A stretch of DNA of 64,000 bases from Natrinema sp. DC36 (GCF_020405225.1 NZ_CP084472.1:744001-808000); one strand, 5' to 3'; shown: positions 45,435-54,379, counted from the stretch's first letter. Made by a program: numbers and translations. Notes: generated by a model not told the origin, from the sequence alone.

Positions 45435-46595
45435 TACACCAAAAATTATGTCTCAATTATAATATTGTTTTAACACACTAATCATTCCGTGTATTACTAC
45501 AGTACTGATTGTGAGGTTTAGGTATTTTTAAATAAAGACATGGATTTCAGTAGCTAACTCATATTTATCGCTACGAGCGAAATGGGGCTAGAGCCTCTCT
45601 ACCGACCAATTACCCGAACCGCATAGTATAGAGTGAAGAAGTAACTTAGAATAGTAAGACTGTTCCTTCTAATGAATAAGAATCAATACCCTTTTCTAAC
45701 TAAACAGCTCCGTGAATGTCAAACTCACCATCAGCCAATTAGCTAAGTTCTGCTATCCCAGAGAGAATAGGTCTAATACAAAACAACCCCAACCGTGTTC
45801 TCTTTGCTGGCGGTTCTAAGTTAACGTTGCAAGAATTGAGAGATAGAACCTCGAGTCGGATTGAGCTCACTCAAGAAGGAAGATGTCCACGATCTGGTCA
45901 GAGGGGATCTCAGTCGGGAGGAACGACGTCAGAGGCCCTGCTGTTCGTTAGGAGGCAACCACTGTCTGCTGTAGCCTTCTTCACTACAACACTGCAGTGC
46001 TGTTACCCACAACAAGACCCCAATCCTTAGTGCTGTTAGGGACGTCTCATCTTCGATGTGACGGCCCATAGTTGTGCTGTAGCTGTCGTTGTGATATAAA
46101 ACAGACAGCTGTATGTTTCAAAACTACACTCTTCGTTAACTTGTAGTAGAAGCAAACCACTGTTTGTTTCAAACGAACCCTATCCCCTGTAGACCCCTTT
46201 CCCTACTCAGGGGGAGGGGGTATTCCTGAGGAGAGAAGTCGACCTCCTTCTCTCGAGCTATGTCGGGGATCCGCTCTATCGATGCGCGCTGGGATCCAAT
46301 CGTAGCCGGCTCACAGGCGACTCAGCGCATTCAGTGGGGCGCTGAATGGTTCGCCATTCCGATCTCGAGGAATCGGTTCAGAGGCAACTGTTGAACTTCT
46401 CGAGGGACGGCACTACTGTAGGTTTAGAAAAATTCGAATTAACCTAAATGAATATCCTATTAGAAGGAATAGGAGACGACCTGTGCGATTTCAGTTTCGA
46501 TACGATGGAAACCATTCAGACGAAGTTGAAAACGATCTGAATCGACGTGGTCCCTGTCAGAATCGATTGTAGCTACTGCTGGGATCCCCCAGTCG
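45435..46595. other. AT-rich non-coding region
   Basis: No credible gene. Two copies of CTGTxTGTTTCAAA lie at about 46111-46124 and 46159-46173, and a related GGTTTGAAACGAAC at 46766-46779. A near-palindrome around ACTGCAGT lies at about 45990. Such iteron-like repeats would fit an origin or regulator sites, but I cannot show this. Confidence 0.4.
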
Positions 46596-46700
46596 TTACG
46601 AACAGGGACTGAACCCGCAGTTGGGGCAAAGGGTACATCCGCCGTTTAAAATCATAAAGTCGTTACCATATTCGGGACAACCGTCGGTTTTGTTAGTCAT
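46596..46700 (-). CDS. very small zinc-ribbon protein with a degenerate CPxCG motif
   Basis: 34 residues from the ATG at 46700: starts MTNKTDGCPEYGNDFMILNG and ends in CTLCPNCGFSPCS. The layout CPxxG...CxxCPNCG is that of the tiny haloarchaeal zinc-finger proteins with two CPxCG motifs, but the second cysteine of the first motif is tyrosine. Similar ribbons also end large enzymes such as cobalamin-dependent ribonucleotide reductase, so it could be a leftover of one. Confidence 0.45.
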   Translation of the reverse strand: MTNKTDGCPEYGNDFMILNGGCTLCPNCGFSPCS

Positions 46701-47293
46701 AAACATGTGACTTGTTTTAGTCAATAACCTCGAGTGTCTGAGATAACTATCAGATTGATTAGTAAGGTTTGAAACGAACTTTTTTCTGATATATCCACCG
46801 GCCGACCTTCGTCGACGAAAGGATTCAGGATTCATTATAAAACACACTATATTATGAAAACCAACATCCGAAAGAGGAGTAAACTGCTCAAGACAAATGC
46901 TGGGGAGATCGATATAGCCCCAACAGGTCCCTTATCGGTTTAGTAGACCATTTGCTGAGACAGTGTCCCGGTTGTGTCTACTGTCGATGTCGTCCTGAGT
47001 TACCGTCTTCGAAATTACTTCCCACCCCTACTGCTGTCTAAGCGACGACATTTACACTTGGATGCCCGCCGTGATCGTCGACATGACAGCTCCCGATAGA
47101 ATCTCCACCTTTGTCCAAGCCATCTGATCCTCAACTATTGTAATTGGGACAACATCGACATTAGCCTACTTGGCGAGATTCCGACACTCATTACCTAGGC
47201 AGGTTTTGTCCTGTTCGGTCCATGTGGAGATTCCTGTTATCATCTCGAATCGGTATCAGAAGTAATTCAAGTAAGCTTATAGATTGGAATAGC
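46701..47293. other. non-coding region
   Basis: Nearly 600 bases without a coding frame. The segment 46960-47120 is GC-richer than its surroundings and might be a relic of a host-like gene, but I recognise nothing in either strand. Confidence 0.35.
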
Positions 47294-47482
47294 ATGAAGC
47301 GCTATATTTGCCCAATCGATGGCTGCACATCAACATTCGATGACCCAGAGTCACTCGCCGGTCACGTCGCTAGTAAAGCTCCAGACGATGAAGATCACTG
47401 GCAACAGCGAGAGTCACCTAATCACAAGCTTGAATGGTATGAGGAGAACTGTGAGGATGAGAATCAAAATACACTATTCTGA
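47294..47482 (+). CDS. small C2H2-type zinc-finger protein
   Basis: 62 residues from the ATG at 47294. MKRYICPIDGCTSTFDDPES continues into LAGHVASKAPDDEDHW: two cysteines four residues apart, then two histidines spaced by about 11, so a variant C2H2 finger. The rest is acidic. Small finger proteins are typical of haloarchaeal plasmids and viruses, often as DNA-binding regulators. A longer frame from 47222 is unlikely. Confidence 0.65.
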   Translation: MKRYICPIDGCTSTFDDPESLAGHVASKAPDDEDHWQQRESPNHKLEWYEENCEDENQNTLF

Positions 47483-47779
47483 ATGTTACGGACTAAAGAT
47501 ATTTCTGGGAACGTAGTTGCTTACATGTTCTCAAAACAATATTGATAGAGTCCCTCAATATGGGTTGAGACGCTATCTGTGCGATTAAGACTCATGGTAC
47601 CTGAAATTTGGCTAGCAGCATAATTCCAAACAGTAGTAACAATACCTCTGCTGGTTCTATCTAAACAGATCTTGTTCAATAGAAATACCCCTTCGATACG
47701 TCTTCAATGTTGTTAACAAAATATATTATTACGCCACTGAGGATGCATAACTAATGGAAACAAGGAAGATAGTAGATGT

Positions 47780-48268
47780 ATGGGAGATGATTACCCACAT
47801 ATACGGTCCAACCACAAAATGATACAGAAGAAACTCAAAGAACGCCTTTGCGACTATGTTGAGGTGTATTATGAGAATCCATCTACCGTCTCCGTTGGTA
47901 CTGAGCGTTGGATAAGCCCACCCCAATCTGGAAAAAGGAGAAAAATAGATGTTGTGATCGACATAAAAGATACGGTATCTGAAGATCTAAAAGGCATAGC
48001 ATTTGAAATAAAATCGCAATCGTCTTCGGGAATGCAGAAAGAAGCTATCAACCAATTATATGATTATTCAATTGCAGGCTATTCTCACGTTCTTGTCGCA
48101 CCTAAATGGTTATATCTAAGGGAGACTAGATATAATCCATCACTAGAATGGACTATTAAACCAATCAAAGCAAGTTATCTCGAAATCATTGACGATGATC
48201 CATATAGATTTGCCCTTCAAGAGGATAGGATTTCTGTCGAGAATAGCTTAGCAGAGTTCTTTGTATAA
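47780..48268 (+). CDS. stand-alone PD-(D/E)XK nuclease-like protein
   Basis: 162 residues. RRKIDVVIDIKD (Asp57) and GIAFEIKSQ (Glu76, Lys78) give the D...ExK core, followed by KEAINQLYDYSIAGYSHVLV with the Gln92 that is typical of the post-core helix in this superfamily. The protein is the size of a bare nuclease domain. It lies alone between a zinc-finger gene and the convergent integrase. It could be a Holliday-junction or restriction type enzyme, or a homing-like nuclease; no partner gene is visible. Confidence 0.7.
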   Translation: MGDDYPHIRSNHKMIQKKLKERLCDYVEVYYENPSTVSVGTERWISPPQSGKRRKIDVVIDIKDTVSEDLKGIAFEIKSQSSSGMQKEAINQLYDYSIAGYSHVLVAPKWLYLRETRYNPSLEWTIKPIKASYLEIIDDDPYRFALQEDRISVENSLAEFFV

Positions 48269-48330
48269 CATATGCCTCAATTCCATTATCACCTCCAGTA
48301 ATAAGACTTGGAACTACTGGTCAATGAGTA

Positions 48331-49329
48331 TTAGATATTATCTAGATATTCCCGTCGTTGCGACATTTTCTCTTTTTCAGTCATCTCGTTGTAGTGTTTG
48401 TCCATTACATCGGGACTCACATCACTTCGTCCCGAGACTACTTCTTTTGGAACATCATTTCGTATCATATGTGTTATTGACCCACGTCGGAACGCGTGAG
48501 GACTGACAGCATCGTCGCATTTGTGGATTCGCTCGTAACTGTGCTCGTTAACATCACAGGAGCAGTCGTCTCCGAGGAACTGTGGCGATGACACTAAATA
48601 CACGTTTTTCCGGATATTGGAGCGACTGATACGACCATAGTTGGTGGCAACGAGAGGTGTCCGTCCATACTCATCGTTGGTCCTGGGATGACGATGCTCG
48701 ATCCAGTCTTCAATCACGTGAGTTGTATCTTCCGAGAGTGCCACGGAACGCTCTCCACTCTGCCCGTTCTTCAGTGGTGTACCATACTCATCCCGGTGTT
48801 TGAGCTCGAGGTAGCCATCCTTGAGACTGACATCGTCTACGTCGAGCGAGCGTAGGGACCCCATCCGCATTGCAGTACGCCAGAGTAGGAGGACGATGAC
48901 GTGCCTTAGGCTAGCGTAATCGAATCGGTCGAGTTTCTCGAGTATACGCTGAACGTGTTCCTCTTCAATCTGTACTGATCGGACACCATCTCCATTCCGT
49001 AACTCAGGCATATCCACCTTCTCGTGGAGATTAGGGTGTACTGCGTCGATTGACTCCCAGAACTTGATCGCTTGTTTGAGGGTAGAGAGCTGAGTCCGAA
49101 CGGAAACTCGATTCAGTTCGCCATCCTGTTTTCTCCATTGTTGAAATTCGAATAGCTTCCGTCCGTTGAGTTCATTAAGGTTATTAATGGACTGTTCGTC
49201 ACACCAACGAACGAAATGTTTGAGTCGGAGTCTATGGGCATTGTGTGTTGACTTTGCAACATTATTTTGACGCTGCTTGAGATACATCTGGACTGCGTGT
49301 TCTGGTTCGAGTGGTTCTAATTTTGTCAT
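48331..49329 (-). CDS. tyrosine recombinase/integrase
   Basis: 332 residues from the ATG at 49329 (MTKLEPLEPEHAVQMYLKQR). Residues 10-95 are a SAM-like core-binding domain. Catalytic residues: Arg in RTAMRMGSLRSLDVDD, Lys probably in LKHRDEYGTPLKNG, His-x-x-Arg in SPHAFRRGSITHM, and the nucleophile Tyr in MDKHYNEM. The frame stays open to 49587, through the attachment site, but that part has no family character. Located at the right end of the island, reading inward, it is the likely enzyme for integration into tRNA-Lys. Confidence 0.9.
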   Translation of the reverse strand: MTKLEPLEPEHAVQMYLKQRQNNVAKSTHNAHRLRLKHFVRWCDEQSINNLNELNGRKLFEFQQWRKQDGELNRVSVRTQLSTLKQAIKFWESIDAVHPNLHEKVDMPELRNGDGVRSVQIEEEHVQRILEKLDRFDYASLRHVIVLLLWRTAMRMGSLRSLDVDDVSLKDGYLELKHRDEYGTPLKNGQSGERSVALSEDTTHVIEDWIEHRHPRTNDEYGRTPLVATNYGRISRSNIRKNVYLVSSPQFLGDDCSCDVNEHSYERIHKCDDAVSPHAFRRGSITHMIRNDVPKEVVSGRSDVSPDVMDKHYNEMTEKEKMSQRREYLDNI

Positions 49330-49413
49330 TTGTCCGCCTCTAGATGCCAGGTGTCGACGGAAAGTTGCCCACTGGTTGAGGGGAAGTGAGTTGATAGTCC
49401 GGCAGGACAGGCC

Positions 49414-49546
49414 CTTAATCAGACGGTCCGTGTCTCCTTTGCGTGTTCGCGCGTAAGCGCTAACCGCAAAGACTGCTGGTTCGGCGTCCCGGGAGCTACT
49501 GCACCCCGGCACCGCAACCAGAATCATCTCGCGCCCGGCCCGCTTC
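49414..49546. repeat. right attachment site (attR), interrupted
   Basis: CTTAATCAGACGGTC at 49414-49428 and 18 bases at 49529-49546 match tRNA-Lys exactly, but are separated by 100 bases instead of 11. The intervening segment folds into two nested hairpins: CTTTGCG/CGCAAAG (49437-49443, 49465-49471) with an inner GCGC-GTAA-GCGC, and TGGTT/AACCA (49477-49481, 49516-49520) with an inner CCGGG/CCCGG. Confidence 0.75.
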
Positions 49547-49692
49547 TCGCCGCGAGCGAATTCGCAAATGGCAAAACCGATCCTCAATCGAGACGGAGAT
49601 GGATCTCAGCCAGTAACGGAGCGAAACTCCTCCGAGCACTCGAGCCAGAAGTAAGTCGAACCACCCGATATAACGCGACGCGAGCCGCCGCG

Positions 49693-51201
49693 TTACCGAG
49701 TGTCTCGAACCCCGTCGGGGAACTCGTTGTTCGCGAGGGAGACGGAACCGGAGTCGCTGATGATGGTCAGGGAGTTACTGTCCGTCAGGGAATTGGCGTA
49801 ACAGTTCTCGATCGCCACGTCATCCGCACCGTGGACGACGATCGGCGTGTGCGTCGTCGTGAATTCCGAGTCGACGAGGGTCGCGTTGTCGCCCCGCAGC
49901 TCGAGGCCGCGTCGCTTGTTGGGGCCGCGCTGTTCGACCGAGAGCCCGTCGAACCGACAGCCGTTTCGCTCACAGAGGATCGCGTGGCGCATCGTCGATC
50001 CGTCCGCGTCGCCGGTGATTCGAACGTCTTGCAGGTCGACCGCTCCGGCGTCCTGCCCGCGGATCTGAACCGCGTTTGCGCTCCCGTTGATCTCGATGTC
50101 GACGTCTTGGATCGCCGTCGCTCCCGCCTTGGGGTCGATCCGGATCCCGTTGCTCGAACCGTCGGCGACGGAAATCTCCGAACCCGTGATCGAGGTGGTG
50201 TCGACGCTGTTCATGATTTTGATCGCGTCACCGTTCGGCTTGGGGACGTCGATACTGACGCCCTCGAGTGCGAACTGGTCCCCGCGATCGAGACGAATCG
50301 CGTGCTGACCGTTCGAGTCGTGCGGATTCTCGTCGACGACGATGGTCGCGTCCCTGATCGTGCCCGTCGCGCCGCCGAGGCGGATCGAGGCGGTCGCGCT
50401 GTTCTGGAATCGGCCGCCGTCGACGTCGACTCGACCGGTTTCGCTCGAGGCGTACAGTCCGTTGTCCGGAAAGCCGCCGAGCACGCAGTCGTCGAACACG
50501 AGCGTTCCGCGGTGATTTTGGTCGGCCGCGATTCCGGTCGGTCCGCGCCACAGGTTCCCCGCGTTCGGCGTGTCGTCGACGTGATCGGCGCCGTCGGCCG
50601 CACAGAAGCGCTCGACGAGACCGCGCCCGTCGGGGTCGGTGATGTTGAACAGCCCCGGCCCCCACGTCCCGCTGTCGTGGACGCCGCGGACGAAGACGTT
50701 CCGCACGACGAGACCGTCCTCGATCTGGGCACTGAGGACGCGGATCCCCGTGTTCGACGCCGTCTGGTCGATGTCGAATCCCTCGAAGCGGAGCGTCCGT
50801 CCGGGGGTGTCGCTCGTTCCCATCCGGAACAGGCGATACTGCGGGCCATCGAACTCGTGGTAGGGCGCCGGGACCAGCGTCGCGTCCTCGCCGACGAACC
50901 CGACGTTTTCGAACCCGGTGAGCCGCAGTTGCTCGTCCATGTAGTACCGCCCCGGCGGGAATGTGAGGAGCGTATCGTCATCGACGTGTTCGCGCAAGAC
51001 GGGCGTGATAGACTCGTCGCCCTCGTTGTCTGCGCCGGCCTCGACCACGTCGACGACGGTCCCGTATTGTTGTTCGGTCTGTTCCCCGCTCTGCGCTCCC
51101 GCCACCCCGGCAACTGAGAGCGTCGAACCCAGTCCGACGACACAGCCTTTCAGATACGATCGCCGACCGAACCGCATAGTTCGTGAGTCGTTTGAAGTCA
51201 C
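49693..51201 (-). CDS. secreted right-handed parallel beta-helix protein
   Basis: 502 residues from the ATG near 51201; several other in-frame starts lie close. The N-terminus MRFGRRSYLKGCVVGLGSTL is a Tat signal, with cleavage expected near VAGAQSGEQ. The mature part parallels 24166-25815: YGTVVDVVEAGADNEGDESI, then a conserved GTWGPGLFNITDPDGRGLVE and rungs of short beta strands. No catalytic residue can be pointed out. It is a lone gene next to the island; placed far from its paralogue but of the same length and layout. Confidence 0.83.
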   Translation of the reverse strand: MTSNDSRTMRFGRRSYLKGCVVGLGSTLSVAGVAGAQSGEQTEQQYGTVVDVVEAGADNEGDESITPVLREHVDDDTLLTFPPGRYYMDEQLRLTGFENVGFVGEDATLVPAPYHEFDGPQYRLFRMGTSDTPGRTLRFEGFDIDQTASNTGIRVLSAQIEDGLVVRNVFVRGVHDSGTWGPGLFNITDPDGRGLVERFCAADGADHVDDTPNAGNLWRGPTGIAADQNHRGTLVFDDCVLGGFPDNGLYASSETGRVDVDGGRFQNSATASIRLGGATGTIRDATIVVDENPHDSNGQHAIRLDRGDQFALEGVSIDVPKPNGDAIKIMNSVDTTSITGSEISVADGSSNGIRIDPKAGATAIQDVDIEINGSANAVQIRGQDAGAVDLQDVRITGDADGSTMRHAILCERNGCRFDGLSVEQRGPNKRRGLELRGDNATLVDSEFTTTHTPIVVHGADDVAIENCYANSLTDSNSLTIISDSGSVSLANNEFPDGVRDTR

Positions 51202-52165
51202 GACTCCCCCTCAGAAACGGTGCCTATTACGTATAATCGAGGTAATTCAATCCGAACCCGTTGAAATGATTGAACGGTCGGTCAAACCGTTCCTGACGGG
51301 CTCTCGAGCAGGTACAAGCGGAATCAGCTCGCCGGCCGTTCGAGTCCTTAGCAGCGAGTTAAGCGATTGCACTGACTGACTCGACAGGCGAAACAGTTTC
51401 GCTCGCCCGGAGGATCGTCGCTGCGTTTCAAACGACCGACGTAGAAGGTGTGCACCCCGACGCTCGAGCGACCCCGTCCGCCGACACCGTCACGTGAGGG
51501 GCTTGCGTTCGAGCGAACCGGTCACGCGAGGGTTCGTCTCGAGTCCGACGCCGAAGCCGTCGCCGACGACCTCGCGGTCGACCGGATCCGCGTCGAACTG
51601 TTCTGACGAAACGACTCGTCGGTTCGAACAGCGACGTGCCAACAGCGCGGGTGATCGAAGGGGGCGTCTGCCCAGCCACGACGACCGGTTCGGGTCGGCT
51701 CCGAGAAACCGTCGAGCGGTGCTCGCCGCGGGCAGTCAGGTCAGCGTCATCCTGGTCTAGCCGTTCGTTGCCATACCGTTTCTCGTCGTTTTTGCTCGCG
51801 CGCAAACCCATCGCCGCCGGAATCGTTCCAACGTGGTGCTGCCGCTGGGCCGGACGATCAACGAGTTCGGTGCGCTGATGGTCGCGTACACACCGCGAAT
51901 CACGGTGACGGAAATCCGCGTCTCGGCACTCGCGAGCGAGGCTGATGCGATGTTCCGATCGCGCTCGCTCTGATCACGGTCGTGGTCACCGTCACCGTCC
52001 AACTGCTGATCGGAACGGTACGACATGCTCATTCGCCGTCTCTGCGACGCTGTCGCGCTTCTAATCTCGCGAACCAATCAGGCAGAGTGATAGTCACTCT
52101 AATCTCTTCTAAGTGCTTTGGAAGTGGGGTTATGGATGTCCTCGTTCTATTTACGGGTGAGACTC
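51202..52165. other. intergenic region with gene decay
   Basis: Nearly 1 kb of host-like GC without an intact gene. The right part holds permease remains (separate entry). The left part (51240-51760) has short protein-like stretches broken by stops but nothing I can name. Confidence 0.5.
51765..52025 (+). pseudogene. remnant of a molybdate/tungstate-type ABC transporter permease
   Basis: Three pieces in different frames read as one permease end: FLLARKPIAAGIV (about 51785-51825), then LGRTINEFGALMVAYTPRIT (about 51842-51900), then DVPIALALITVVVTVTVQLL (about 51946-52005). The EFGA stretch is the inner-membrane EAA-like loop of ModB/WtpB permeases, and the last piece is a final membrane helix. 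At least two frameshifts separate them, so the gene is dead. Partner genes are absent. Confidence 0.5.
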
Positions 52166-52834
52166 ATGACATCTATCGCAGACATCGAGATTCCGGCAGA
52201 CGGAACCGGAACCGGCGAGCTGTTCGAGTCCGTTCCCTCACTCACGTGCGAGATGGAGCGAGTGATCGCCTCGAGCGGTCACGGCCTCTGGCTCTCCGGC
52301 CCATCACAGTCGGAGGTCGAGGACGCACTCGACGAGGCGGGCGCCATCGGGACGTACTCCCAGATCAGTAGCGACGAGGACCGCTGGCTCTACGACATCG
52401 AGTTCGAACCCAACACGGTCGACCCCTTCGAGATCGTCCTCGAGGAGGGCGGGACGGTACTGAGCGCTTCGGCGTCCAACGGCACGTGGCTGCTCAGCGT
52501 CCGCGTGGTCGACCGCGAGAGCGTCAGTTCACTGTACGACCGTCTCGACGACAACGACGTGACGCCGACGATCGTCCGACTCTTCGATCTGGCCGAGGAA
52601 AGCCACTCCCAGTGTGGCCTGACGGCCCGCCAGTACGAGACGCTGGTCGCGGCGATCGATCACGGCTACTTCGAAATTCCGCGCGAGGTCTCGATGCAGG
52701 AACTATCCGAGGAACTGGGAATCTCCCATCAGGCGCTCTCGGAGCGTCTACGCCGAGCTTACCGCGCGCTCGTCACGTCCGAACTCAACGTGACCGAAGA
52801 GGACGCCGCCGCACCGGCGATTCCGACGAACTGA
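52166..52834 (+). CDS. HTH_10 (bacterio-opsin activator type) transcription regulator
   Basis: 222 residues from the ATG at 52166 (MTSIADIEIPADGTGTGELF). C-terminal HTH_10: LTARQYETLVAAIDHGYFEI, then PREVSMQELSEELGISHQAL and SERLRRAYRALV. The N-terminal 150 residues are the sensor-like beta domain of the Bat family, with FEIVLEEGGTVLSASASNGT. It stands alone, so no target is suggested by position. Confidence 0.87.
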   Translation: MTSIADIEIPADGTGTGELFESVPSLTCEMERVIASSGHGLWLSGPSQSEVEDALDEAGAIGTYSQISSDEDRWLYDIEFEPNTVDPFEIVLEEGGTVLSASASNGTWLLSVRVVDRESVSSLYDRLDDNDVTPTIVRLFDLAEESHSQCGLTARQYETLVAAIDHGYFEIPREVSMQELSEELGISHQALSERLRRAYRALVTSELNVTEEDAAAPAIPTN

Positions 52835-53087
52835 ACGCGCTCGTCTCTATAGTAGCCGCTGATACGATTTGCACACTGATCGCAACGCTATCGTTCGATT
52901 AGGCGCGCAGTGACTTTCAGCGGTTACTAGAGGTGGTCCCGTCCGACGACCGACTCGATGTTTTTACCGGCTGTCCACCGACCGAGAGTGCCCTCCGAGT
53001 TGAATACGCACCTTGAGGCGGACACAGTACTGACGGTGCGTGCGGAGACCACCTACCATTACTATCCTCGCACACGACATGTAGGGC

Positions 53088-53852
53088 ATGAAGATCAACA
53101 GCGACGGCGGTGTGTTACGACTGACGTTCGACCGCCCGGATGCGCTCAACGCACTCACGACGGAGACCGCGGACGAACTGGCCGACGCGATCGAAGGGGC
53201 TACTCCGGAGACCGACGACGTGATCGTCATCACCGGCGCGGGCGACGCATTCAGCGCCGGCGGCGACCTCGAGTCGCTGGCGGAGACGCCCGAATCGTCC
53301 ACGGCCGCCTACGAGGAGGTCACCGAAACCTTCGGCCGCGTCGTCGAGGCGATGCTCGAATGCCCGGTGCCGATCGTCGCGAAGGTCAACGGCGACGCCA
53401 TCGGCGCGGGGCTCTCGATCGTCGCGCTCGCGGACATCGCCTACGCCGCCGCCGACGCGACGTTCTCGTGTGCGTTCGTCAGGGTCGGCCTGGTTCCCGA
53501 CACCGGCGGGACCGTCATGCTCCCCCGCATCGTGGGGCTCCGAGCGGCAAAGCAACTCGCTTTCACCGGCGAGTTCTTTGACGCCGAACGCGCGGCCGAC
53601 CTCGAGCTGGTCAACGAGGCGGTCCCCGCCGCGGAGCTCGACGATCGGGTCGCAGAGACGGTCGACGGCCTCGCGAACGGGCCCACGGCCACGATCGGTA
53701 TGATGAAACAGGCGATGCACGAGAACCTAGGTCGGTCGTGGGACGACGCGCTGGACTACGAGAACCTGCTGCAGGCTCAGGCCCGCACGTCGGCCGCTCA
53801 CGAGGAGGGCGTGACCGCCTTCCTCGAGGATCGGGAACCGGAGTTCGAGTAA
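53088..53852 (+). CDS. enoyl-CoA hydratase/isomerase family protein
   Basis: 254 residues, crotonase fold. DAFSAGGDLESL and NGDAIGAGLSIVALADIA are the oxyanion-hole segments. The two catalytic glutamates of true enoyl-CoA hydratases are replaced; instead VGLVPDTGGTVMLPRIVG carries an aspartate as in PaaG-type and delta3-delta2 isomerases. The protein is therefore more likely a double-bond or ring-epoxide isomerase of acyl-CoA than a hydratase. No fatty-acid genes are adjacent. Confidence 0.88.
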   Translation: MKINSDGGVLRLTFDRPDALNALTTETADELADAIEGATPETDDVIVITGAGDAFSAGGDLESLAETPESSTAAYEEVTETFGRVVEAMLECPVPIVAKVNGDAIGAGLSIVALADIAYAAADATFSCAFVRVGLVPDTGGTVMLPRIVGLRAAKQLAFTGEFFDAERAADLELVNEAVPAAELDDRVAETVDGLANGPTATIGMMKQAMHENLGRSWDDALDYENLLQAQARTSAAHEEGVTAFLEDREPEFE

Positions 53853-53965
53853 TCGAACCGGACTCGCGTTCGTCCGACTATCCGTCTCGCAACCCGAAAC
53901 GCGTCCGGTCGCAAGCGTCCGCAAGCACCACGACCTTGCACAAATCTATCCTTCGTCAAAACGCA

Positions 53966-54379
53966 ATGTCCCCACAGATTACCGAAGATGACGTTGGCAA
54001 GTCCGTCGTCAACGCAGACGGTGACGAGGTCGGAATGATCACTACCGTCGAGCACGGTACAGCCCACGTCGAACCGGACCCCGGAATCACGGACTCGATC
54101 AAGGCCACACTCGGCTGGGGCGATAGCGGTGAAGATACGTACCCGCTGCAAGAGGAGGCGATCGGTCGCGTGACAGACGACGAAATCCGCCTCGAGCGAG
54201 ACCTCTCCGGTGCCAACACGACCGGCGATATGGATACCGGAACGACCGGAACCGGCACCGGAACGACGGACGATCGCGGTATCGATCGGGACGAAAACGA
54301 TATTAGCGGCAGCGACGACGAGGGCGTGATACGAGACGACGACGATGACGACCTCCTCGGCAACGACAACACCCGATAA
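53966..54379 (+). CDS. PRC-barrel domain protein with acidic disordered tail
   Basis: 137 residues from the ATG at 53966. ITEDDVGKSVVNADGDEVGM opens a PRC-barrel, ending near residue 78 with AIGRVTDDEIRLERD. The remaining 55 residues are low complexity: Thr/Gly repeats (TGTTGTGTGT) then Asp-rich. Haloarchaea have many such stress- or surface-related PRC proteins of unknown role. Convergent with the Gln-rich gene. Confidence 0.83.
   Translation: MSPQITEDDVGKSVVNADGDEVGMITTVEHGTAHVEPDPGITDSIKATLGWGDSGEDTYPLQEEAIGRVTDDEIRLERDLSGANTTGDMDTGTTGTGTGTTDDRGIDRDENDISGSDDEGVIRDDDDDDLLGNDNTR

Larger units (their letters stand above)
34047..49528. mobile_element. integrated genetic element in tRNA-Lys
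   Basis: About 15.5 kb with much lower GC, many AT-rich spacers and codon use unlike the flanks. It is bounded by tRNA-Lys and a broken duplicate of the tRNA 3' half, with a tyrosine recombinase at the right end transcribed inward. It carries a primase module, at least three PD-(D/E)XK proteins, a TGT-like protein and repeated structured sequences, but no recognisable capsid, terminase or portal gene. It could be an integrated plasmid, a satellite or a decayed provirus. Confidence 0.85.

Noticed and set aside
45827-46030. 67-codon frame in the gene-poor stretch
   Set aside because: Unbiased composition with no acidic character and no recognisable motif.
34047-49528. CRISPR array or cas genes in the island
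   Set aside because: Repeats are long, few and unevenly spaced; no spacers or cas-like proteins.
49330-49587. N-terminal extension of the integrase through the attachment site
   Set aside because: No resemblance to integrase N-termini and it would encode tRNA-derived sequence.
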